Assembly: GCA_910586605.1 (NCBI GenBank)
Contig: CAJUJR010000039.1
Location: 1 to 27,887 of the forward strand
From: an uncultured Lachnospiraceae bacterium
Lineage (GTDB): Bacteria; Bacillota; Clostridia; Lachnospirales; Lachnospiraceae
DNA: 27,887 nucleotides
Direction of reading: 5' to 3'
Notes under the pieces: generated by a model
Told to the model about the DNA's origin: nothing
The model's database searches: none
What the model saw: the letters and a program-made list of their open reading frames with translations, nothing else
Shown here: positions 22,170 to 27,887 of the stretch, one piece after another
How the letters are laid out: each line of letters starts with the position of its first letter
How positions within the stretch are numbered: position 1 is the stretch's first letter
Translations under genes and position numbers: made by a program

Positions 22170-24215
22170 TCAGCGACTCCGCATGCCAGAATTACGGAGC
22201 CCTTCCTCATATTCCTGCCATGGCATTGGCCGTGCATAGTAAAACCCCTGTACATAATCGCAGCCGATGCTTTCCAAAAAGTCTTTTTGCTCCTTTGTCT
22301 CCACACCCTCCACAATAACTGCTAATTCCAATAATGTTGCCATCTGGATTACCGAAGCCAAAATCCTTTCACTTCTCCCGTCCTTATCTCCAGTACCCAG
22401 AAATTTCATATCTACTTTTAAAATATCAACCGGTATATCTTTTAACGTGTTTAAAGAAGAATACCCACTCCCAAAATCGTCCATTAAAACAGTAAATCCA
22501 CTTTCACGGAGTTCCTTTACCTTTGTAATCATCATATCCGGGTCGTCCATAAATGCGCTTTCTGTCAGTTCCAACTGAAGAAGCCTTGACGGAAGGCTGT
22601 ACTTCTGGATCAGGTCTTTCAAGTTTTCAATCAGGTTTGGGTTATACATATTTGCTCTGGAAACATTGACTGATACCGGCGCTGGGTCAAGCCCTTCTTC
22701 AATCCATTTGTGCAGCAGCCTGCAAGTATGCTCCCACATATAAAAATCAAGCCTTCCAATAAAACCATTGCTTTCAAATACCGGGATAAATTTTCCTGGG
22801 GAAACCATCCCCTTATCAGGATGCTTCCAACGTACCAAAGCTTCTGCACCATAGTGTTTTTCTGTACGGAGGTTCGTCTTTGGCTGGAGATAAACGACAA
22901 ACTGCTCCTCATCAAGGGCTTTTTGCGCCTCATTCATCAATTCCTGTTCCACGCGGAGTTTGTTCGTCATATGCTCATCATAGTATCCGACATCTGCCAT
23001 AAATTTATGCTTGCAGGACTCCGCAGCCATAGATGCCCTGTCATACATTTCTTCAACCGGTATCTGGCTGTCGCCAATTACATATACCCCAATAGATGGC
23101 TCCATATAATATGTATCATTATATTTCTGCAAATCAACCAGAAGATTTTCCCGCATTACAGCAATTTTTTCCTCCTGGTATGGGCAGCAAATCCCAAAAA
23201 TATCAGCTTCAATCCTTCCGAAAACAGCTTCTTGGAATACTTCTGCATTATCTTTGATTTTCTTTGCAAAGTAAACTAAAAGCTTGTCGCCCTCATTTTC
23301 TCCAAAAAAGGAATTGTATAAATGAAAGCGGTCAAGGTCAATACGGATAAAAGCATACTGCTTTTCTGGGTTTGCCTCAATCATGCGCCTGGCCTGTTCA
23401 AAGAGCTTTATCCTGCTGTATAGGCTTGTAAGTTGGTCATGTTCTACCAGATAACGCTCCTGCTTTTGATAGTCAAAACGGCTTCTTCCAATAATATTTT
23501 TCAGCCTGAGCTTTAAAGTGTCCCTGTTAATCGGCTTGGCAACAAAATCCCATGCCCCTGCCTCAAGGCATTTTCTTTCACTTTCAATATCCGTTTCCCC
23601 TGTTGTCACTAAGACAGGTATATTCCTGCGCCGCCCATCCCTGGAAATGTGGCGCATTACCTCATACCCATCCATCTCAGGCATCATCAAATCCAGGATT
23701 ACCGCTGCTATCTGCCCTTCATGCTCCGCCAGGATATCAAGCGCCTGCTTTCCATTTTCTGCCTCTAGGACAACATAATCTTCATGTAGGATTTCTTTAA
23801 TAATCATTCGGTAGACTTCCTGATCATCCACTACCAAAACCATGCTCTGCTGATTTTCTGTTTCCCCAACTGTCTGTGAAATCATTTCAATAACAAGCTT
23901 CCTTGTCTCCCCGCTTCCATCTGTCAAATCAATTGGCTCTGAAAGCATATGGTAAGAACAGCCATCTACCTTTTCATTTTTAGAAGCAGAACAGCCCAGG
24001 TTTAGCGAACACAAACTGGTACAATTACTGCATTTTGTATTATGCTTCCAAAAATCATAACAGTTCCCGCCTACTTCCACAAGGCTGCCATCTTCCGATA
24101 AAGATACCTCACATGTTTTCATTGGGTCAACTAACCGAACCATGTCAAAAATCTTGTCTGCTGTAGCCAGCATCTGACGCAATTCACTCCACTTCATCCC
24201 CATGCCTGCATCCAT
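22170..24215 (-). CDS. Response regulator with degenerate GGDEF and EAL domains
   Basis: The 681-residue protein has four parts. Residues 1 to about 118 are a sensor-like region with a Cys cluster (C62, C65, C69, C75, C86, also C35 and C52). A receiver domain (about 124-240) has D130/D131, phospho-acceptor D175, T205 and K227. A GGDEF domain (about 255-415) has RIEADIF at 334-340 where active cyclases have RxGGDEF, so it is probably not a cyclase and may bind GTP. The EAL domain (about 425-675) keeps E458 (EAL), N517, E549, D579-D580, K600, E636 and Q656, so it should hydrolyse c-di-GMP to pGpG. No membrane helices are seen. The start at 24215 has GGAGGG seven bases upstream. thiE follows by 25 bp. 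Confidence 0.93.
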   Translation of the reverse strand: MDAGMGMKWSELRQMLATADKIFDMVRLVDPMKTCEVSLSEDGSLVEVGGNCYDFWKHNTKCSNCTSLCSLNLGCSASKNEKVDGCSYHMLSEPIDLTDGSGETRKLVIEMISQTVGETENQQSMVLVVDDQEVYRMIIKEILHEDYVVLEAENGKQALDILAEHEGQIAAVILDLMMPEMDGYEVMRHISRDGRRRNIPVLVTTGETDIESERKCLEAGAWDFVAKPINRDTLKLRLKNIIGRSRFDYQKQERYLVEHDQLTSLYSRIKLFEQARRMIEANPEKQYAFIRIDLDRFHLYNSFFGENEGDKLLVYFAKKIKDNAEVFQEAVFGRIEADIFGICCPYQEEKIAVMRENLLVDLQKYNDTYYMEPSIGVYVIGDSQIPVEEMYDRASMAAESCKHKFMADVGYYDEHMTNKLRVEQELMNEAQKALDEEQFVVYLQPKTNLRTEKHYGAEALVRWKHPDKGMVSPGKFIPVFESNGFIGRLDFYMWEHTCRLLHKWIEEGLDPAPVSVNVSRANMYNPNLIENLKDLIQKYSLPSRLLQLELTESAFMDDPDMMITKVKELRESGFTVLMDDFGSGYSSLNTLKDIPVDILKVDMKFLGTGDKDGRSERILASVIQMATLLELAVIVEGVETKEQKDFLESIGCDYVQGFYYARPMPWQEYEEGLRNSGMRSR

Positions 24216-24353
24216 TTTTCATCCCTCCATCGTACTGCACTGCTTAACAGCCTTCTCCCATTGTACCCATTATACCTCTCAAACAAGAAAAAAACCAGCC
24301 TAAATTTCACAAAAATTACCAAAGCTGCGAAAATGGTATTATTCACTTTGTAT
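24216..24353 (-). promoter_or_regulatory. Upstream region of the EAL gene
   Basis: No gene is supported in this AT-rich stretch. On the minus strand a perfect TATAAT (24269-24274) and a TACAAT lie about 55 bases before the start at 24215, but no good -35 box is spaced correctly, so the promoter is only tentative. The nearest upstream signals are the terminators after ldh. Confidence 0.35.
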
Positions 24354-24392
24354 CCATCACAAAAAAAGGGCACCGCCTGCGCTGGTGCCCTA
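24354..24392 (-). terminator. Second copy of the ldh terminator
   Basis: The stem AGGGCACC (24367-24374) and GGTGCCCT (24384-24391), followed on the minus strand by seven T, makes an intrinsic terminator. The 39-bp unit is nearly identical to the one at 24443-24480, differing by one A/T in the tract, so this is a direct duplication. Confidence 0.8.
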
Positions 24393-24424
24393 GCAAAAAG
24401 CTTCGCTTTTTGTTGGTGTACCAC
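24393..24424. repeat. Palindromic element, intergenic copy
   Basis: CAAAAAGC, loop TTC, GCTTTTTG (24394-24412), then TTGGTGTACCAC. It shares its layout and most bases with 2974-3009 inside the AlkD-methyltransferase gene. Here it lies between the two ldh terminator copies. Confidence 0.65.
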
Positions 24425-24442
24425 AACAATTACAGCAATTTC

Positions 24443-24480
24443 CCATCACAAAAAAGGGCACCGCCTGCGCTGGTGCCCTA
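24443..24480 (-). terminator. Intrinsic terminator of ldh
   Basis: On the minus strand AGGGCACC, a 9-base loop, GGTGCCCT and then six T lie 15 bases after the ldh stop. The stem is 24455-24462 with 24472-24479. It is the clearest terminator in the window. Confidence 0.92.
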
Positions 24481-24494
24481 AAACTACTATTCGA

Positions 24495-25448
24495 TTAAAG
24501 TGAAATCCCATCAATTACCTCTTTCAGCAAATCAGCTGATTCCTGCAGGCTCTTTAATTCCTGTTCGCTCAAAGCAATTGGGACCTGCATCTCAACTCCA
24601 TCTTTCCCTACTATCGAAGGCATACTAAGCACGACATCCCTTATGCCATATGCCCCTTCCATCAGCGTTGAGATTGGGAGAATTGATTTTTCATCCCGTA
24701 AGATTACTTCACAGATCCTCTTTACTGCCATTGCAATTCCATAATACGTTGCCTGCTTCTTATCTATAATAACATATGCGCTGTTTTTAACTTTTTCTGC
24801 AAATTCCTTTGTTGCTTTATCATGGTGGTAAAAGCCGCGCAGCTCACAAAATTCATGCACTGGGATACCTGAAACATTCGCGCTGCTAAAGGCTGCAATT
24901 TCACTGTCGCCATGTTCACCAATAATAAATGCATGAACGCTTCGGCTATCCACACCAAGATGTTCCCCTAGCAAATGCTTCAGCCTTGAAGTATCTAGAA
25001 CTGTCCCAGAGCCAATTACCCGGCTCTTCGGAAATCCGCTGATTTTTAAAGCGGCATAAGTAAGGATATCCACAGGGTTTGAAACAACCAATAAGATTCC
25101 CATGCAGTGCCTATTTGATATTTCAGGGATAATTGTCTTAAAAATTTCCACATTCTTTTTCACAAGGTCCAGCCTTGTCTCCCCTGGCTTTTGGTTCGCG
25201 CCTGCTGTAATCACGATAATTGCGGCGTCCACAATATCATCATAATCTCCTGCATATATTTTCATTGGCCGCGTAAGCGGAACGCCATGTGCAATATCAA
25301 GCGCCTCTCCTTCTGCCCTGTCCTTATTTACATCCAAAAGCACCATCTCAGAAAAAAGCCCGCTCTGCATCAGGCAAAATGCTGAAGAAGAACCGACAAA
25401 ACCACATCCAATCACCGCTACTTTACGCAAATTCACTTTCTGGTCCAT
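24495..25448 (-). CDS. ldh: L-lactate dehydrogenase
   Basis: Ldh reduces pyruvate to L-lactate with NADH, regenerating NAD during fermentation. The 317-residue product has the dinucleotide loop GCGFVGS (14-20), Q86 in TAGANQKPGETR (Gln marks lactate rather than malate dehydrogenase), R92, the D152/R155 pair in VLDTSRL, and catalytic H179 in IIGEHGDSE. The frame runs open to 25550, but the ATG at 25448 has GGAGG six bases upstream and matches the family start. It is followed by two terminator copies. The upstream 220-bp gap suggests its own promoter. The neighbouring sugar kinase fits a role in sugar fermentation. Confidence 0.96.
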   Translation of the reverse strand: MDQKVNLRKVAVIGCGFVGSSSAFCLMQSGLFSEMVLLDVNKDRAEGEALDIAHGVPLTRPMKIYAGDYDDIVDAAIIVITAGANQKPGETRLDLVKKNVEIFKTIIPEISNRHCMGILLVVSNPVDILTYAALKISGFPKSRVIGSGTVLDTSRLKHLLGEHLGVDSRSVHAFIIGEHGDSEIAAFSSANVSGIPVHEFCELRGFYHHDKATKEFAEKVKNSAYVIIDKKQATYYGIAMAVKRICEVILRDEKSILPISTLMEGAYGIRDVVLSMPSIVGKDGVEMQVPIALSEQELKSLQESADLLKEVIDGISL

Positions 25449-25668
25449 AACTGCCTCCTGTTTGCTATATTTTCCATTCCATACATGGCACGGTTGGACA
25501 TATCGCCCCATCTTGCGATATTTAACTGCCAAAGTAATAGAAACCTGCAATCCACATTTTTATACAAAACTTCCAAACGCGCCATAAAGATTTTATAATA
25601 TTAGCATGTACCAAAAATTATGTTTTATTACATAAAAAAGCAAAATTAAATTTTAAATGCTGTATGGC
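25449..25668 (-). promoter_or_regulatory. AT-rich upstream region of ldh
   Basis: No gene is seen. The motif GCGTTTGGAA lies at 25571-25580 reading toward ldh, 122 bases before its start. An AT-only hairpin TTATGT/ACATAA (25618-25635) followed by T residues on the minus strand could weakly terminate the sugar kinase transcript. No promoter pair stands out. Confidence 0.35.
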
Positions 25669-26637
25669 TTATCCCTTTTTCGCTTGTATAAAATCCCGTA
25701 CCTCTTTTTCCTCTGGCATTACTTTTAAAGCTCCCTTCTTCGTCGTAATTAAGGAAGCGGCAGCATTCGCAAATTCCAGCATTTCATACAGGTTTTGTTC
25801 ACTTAATCCCTCCAGGCCATGTTCTAATATCCCGTTTAATACACAAGCCATAAATGTATCTCCTGCCCCTGTCGTTTCAATTGTATTTTGGTTTACAAAA
25901 GGCCCGCATTCTATACGTCTGCCCTGATAATAAGCCCTGCTCCCATTTTTTCCCATAGTTGCAAAAATAAGCAGCGTGCCAAATTCTTCCTGAATCTTTG
26001 CAACCCCTTCATCAATATCTGATGTTCCAGTAAAAAATAAAATTTCATCATCTGAAATTTTTAAAATATCACACTGGCTGATTCCATAGGAAATTTTCTC
26101 CTTTGCCATTTCCAGGCTCTTCCAGAGCGGAGGGCGCAAGTTCGGGTCAAAAGAAACGAAAGCCCCTGCCCCTTTTGCTTCCTCAACTGCCATTTTGGTA
26201 GCGGCCTCAACGCCTTCATCTGTCATAGAAAGGCTTCCAAAATGGAAAATACGGGTATCCTTTAAAAAGCTTATCACGACCTCCTCTTTTTTCAGCATCA
26301 TATCTGCCCCAGGGCTGCGGTAAAAAGAAAAGTTCCTGTCACCATCTGGCGCAGTATGTACAAAGGCCAGTGTTGTTGGGACTTTATCATCCATGACAAG
26401 CCCGCTGACGTCAATCCCCTGTTCTTGTACCGTCTTCTTTAACATTCCGCCAAAAGAATCTTTCCCAACTTTCCCCAAAAATGCCGTCTGCCTCCCTAGC
26501 CTTTGCAACATCGCTAAAACATTGCATGGCGCGCCACCTGGATTTGCCTCAAACAGTGGATTTCCCTGCACACTGTTTCCATTCATCGTAAAATCTACTA
26601 ACAATTCACCCAAAGCTACCACATCAAATCTTTTCAT
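25669..26637 (-). CDS. PfkB-family sugar kinase, probably fructokinase
   Basis: This 322-residue ribokinase-family kinase begins MKRFDVVALGELLVDF and has the first PfkB signature with GGAPCNVLAMLQRLG (34-48), DPNLRPPLW (164-172) and the C-terminal ETTGAGDTFMACVL with catalytic D260. The DPNLRPPLW and GGAPCN patterns are typical of fructokinases, but ribose or other sugars cannot be excluded. The start is uncertain: ATG at 26637 fits homologues, yet the nearest GGAGG is 13 bases upstream and would suit a GTG at 26646 better. It lies between the ABC ATPase gene and ldh, both on the same strand. Confidence 0.92.
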   Translation of the reverse strand: MKRFDVVALGELLVDFTMNGNSVQGNPLFEANPGGAPCNVLAMLQRLGRQTAFLGKVGKDSFGGMLKKTVQEQGIDVSGLVMDDKVPTTLAFVHTAPDGDRNFSFYRSPGADMMLKKEEVVISFLKDTRIFHFGSLSMTDEGVEAATKMAVEEAKGAGAFVSFDPNLRPPLWKSLEMAKEKISYGISQCDILKISDDEILFFTGTSDIDEGVAKIQEEFGTLLIFATMGKNGSRAYYQGRRIECGPFVNQNTIETTGAGDTFMACVLNGILEHGLEGLSEQNLYEMLEFANAAASLITTKKGALKVMPEEKEVRDFIQAKKG

Positions 26638-26777
26638 AATTTGCACCAAACCTCCATTCTTATTTGTCCAACTCAACCTTATACATAATTTTACTGATAA
26701 TTTATTTAAAATCAAGCTAAAATCAAAGATTTTTCAGATTTTCAGGCATCGTTTCTTACGATTCACAGAACCGTGAT

Positions 26778-27653
26778 TTACATCTGCTCCATTAGATACA
26801 GATAGACATCTTCTAGGTTTGGATGTGCTTCCTTCACCTCCCCACGGGGCGGATAACCATCTGATACAATATGCAATGCAGTCTTTCCTGGCGTCAGCAT
26901 AACATTAGTAATCCTGACATCTGAATTTTCAAAATACTGCTGTTCTTCTGGTGTTACCAGCACCTCAAAAACCCTGCCCTCCATATCTTCTAACAGTTTT
27001 TGAGGCGTCCCCTGCGCCACCACTTCACCAGATTTCATAAAAAGCAGTTCTTTTGAAATATATTCTACATCAGAAACCACATGCGTTGCCAATATCACGA
27101 TTTTATCCTTGGATATTTCACTAATAAAATTCCTAATCCGAATTCGTTCTTTTGGGTCAAGTCCAGCTGTTGGCTCATCCATCACTAATATCCCAGGGTT
27201 ATTCAGCAATGCCTGCGCAATCAAAATACGCTGTTTCATCCCACCAGAATAATGCTTTAACTTCTTATGCCTGTCCTGCAACAGGTTTACTACATCTAAA
27301 AGTTCCTCGACTGCATCTTTTGCATCTTTTTTCTTCAGCCCTTTTAAAGCTGCCATGTACCAGAGGAACTTTTCTCCTGTAAAGTCCTCATAAACCCCCT
27401 GCTGCTGTGGCATATACCCCAGCAGCCCACGGTAATCTGCACCAAGCTTCTTAATCTCTGTCCCATCCAATAGGATTTTTCCACTGTCTGGCTCTAGATT
27501 TTCTGTAATCATATTCATCAGCGTACTTTTTCCAGCTCCATTTGGCCCAAGCAGCCCATACACCCCAGGCGTAAAGCAGACGCTAAAATCTTTTACTGCA
27601 TATGTTTTTCCTTTATTATAACTCTTTTTAACCCCTTCCAACACAAGTTCCAT
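26778..27653 (-). CDS. ABC transporter ATP-binding protein
   Basis: The 291-residue protein is an ABC ATPase with Walker A GPNGAGKST (36-44), the Q-loop at MPQQQGV, signature YSGGMKQR (135-142), Walker B ILVMDEP (155-161) with D-loop, and H191. The sequence most resembles CcmA/NatA-type ATPases of exporter or drug/sodium systems (short, one domain, with a C-terminal extension of about 70 residues). The partner permease should lie downstream of the usual order, but the next minus-strand gene is a sugar kinase, so the permease may be to the right, outside the window, or elsewhere. The start at 27653 is preceded by GGTGG at seven bases; the frame is open to 27695. Confidence 0.92.
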   Translation of the reverse strand: MELVLEGVKKSYNKGKTYAVKDFSVCFTPGVYGLLGPNGAGKSTLMNMITENLEPDSGKILLDGTEIKKLGADYRGLLGYMPQQQGVYEDFTGEKFLWYMAALKGLKKKDAKDAVEELLDVVNLLQDRHKKLKHYSGGMKQRILIAQALLNNPGILVMDEPTAGLDPKERIRIRNFISEISKDKIVILATHVVSDVEYISKELLFMKSGEVVAQGTPQKLLEDMEGRVFEVLVTPEEQQYFENSDVRITNVMLTPGKTALHIVSDGYPPRGEVKEAHPNLEDVYLYLMEQM

Positions 27654-27887
27654 TTTCAAACCACCCTTCTGTTTAAATTTCCAGACACACTCCAAAGTTA
27701 CTATTCACAGCCAACCGCAGCCAAATTTAAGGAAATAAAAAATATCTTCCCCTGTGAAGCGCTTTCATTATGTGCGGCATGAGAAAGCAGGATTCCTAAT
27801 TTTCTGTAAAAAGCGAAAGCTCCTGAAATTTGCAAACTGACAAAAATTTAGAGAGACATTCCTTCCTGCAGGACAATTTAGCCCTTA
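27654..27887. other. Gene-free right edge
   Basis: No convincing gene is seen. On the minus strand, the motif GTGTCTGGAA (27679-27688) lies 26 bases before the ABC gene start, and CTGTGAATAGTAAC (27697-27710) is a near copy of a motif at 26755-26768. GAAGCGCTTTC (27756-27766) resembles half of a CcpA-type palindrome but misses the consensus. A plus-strand frame near 27756-27840 is short and has no ribosome binding site. Confidence 0.4.

Noticed and set aside
24194..24424. Minus-strand frame of 76 codons overlapping the start of the EAL gene
   Set aside because: It begins inside the palindromic element, spans a terminator, lacks a ribosome binding site and reads through low-complexity DNA, so it is not a likely gene.
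27751..27770. CcpA-type cre site (GAAGCGCTTTC)
   Set aside because: The right half fits TGAAAGCGCTTTCA well but the left half is one base short and mismatched at the outer positions; it is also over 100 bases from the ABC start.

Overview
The window looks like a low-GC Clostridia chromosome, most probably Lachnospiraceae. The evidence is a Gram-positive PolC replicase, the conserved pyrH-frr-uppS-cdsA-dxr-rseP-ispG-polC gene order, a DUF5685/J-domain protein pair, and strong GGAGG-type ribosome binding sites. I cannot name a genus. No rRNA, tRNA, CRISPR array, transposase or prophage gene was seen. Every gene is on the minus strand except dtd, so the text below runs right to left, in the direction of transcription.

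Right part (27.7-20.7 kb): an ABC transporter ATPase, a PfkB-family sugar kinase and L-lactate dehydrogenase, the last followed by two near-identical terminator hairpins. Next come a response-regulator/degenerate-GGDEF/EAL protein (c-di-GMP hydrolysis) and, 25 bp after it, thiE and thiD (thiamine phosphate synthesis). dtd (D-aminoacyl-tRNA deacylase) runs the other way and shares a bidirectional terminator with thiD.

Middle (20.0-16.7 kb): a compact, largely uncharacterised five-gene unit, namely DUF5685 protein, J-domain protein with a Gln/Tyr/Gly-rich middle and Cys-rich tail, small membrane protein, HD-domain protein, and M14 zinc carboxypeptidase. Two ATGA stop/start overlaps and one 16-bp overlap suggest translational coupling. 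The DUF5685 protein carries DDxxD-like acidic motifs reminiscent of class I prenyl synthases. This is my best candidate for an undescribed system.

Left-middle (16.65-4.5 kb): a bactofilin-type protein with its own good promoter, then the housekeeping block pyrH, frr, uppS, cdsA, dxr, rseP, ispG (UMP kinase, ribosome recycling, undecaprenyl-PP and CDP-diacylglycerol synthesis, the MEP isoprenoid pathway, site-2 protease), then polC.

Left end (4.5-0 kb): a YugP-like membrane metallopeptidase, a 500-residue fusion of an AlkD-like DNA alkylation repair domain with a SAM methyltransferase, and rpsB-tsf. In the classical Firmicutes order rpsB-tsf precedes pyrH; here it lies beyond polC. The first 330 bases hold a terminator-like hairpin and no convincing gene.

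Small repeats recur between genes. A short motif, GYGTTTGRAA, lies upstream of most transcription units and in the same orientation as the downstream gene. A TTAGGAACTG motif often sits beside it. One perfect 18-bp inverted repeat supplies the last codons and stop of ispG. A second palindrome occurs both after ldh and, in frame, at the seam of the AlkD-methyltransferase fusion. Several gene starts were moved inward from the longest open frame because the Shine-Dalgarno sequence lies inside the longer frame.
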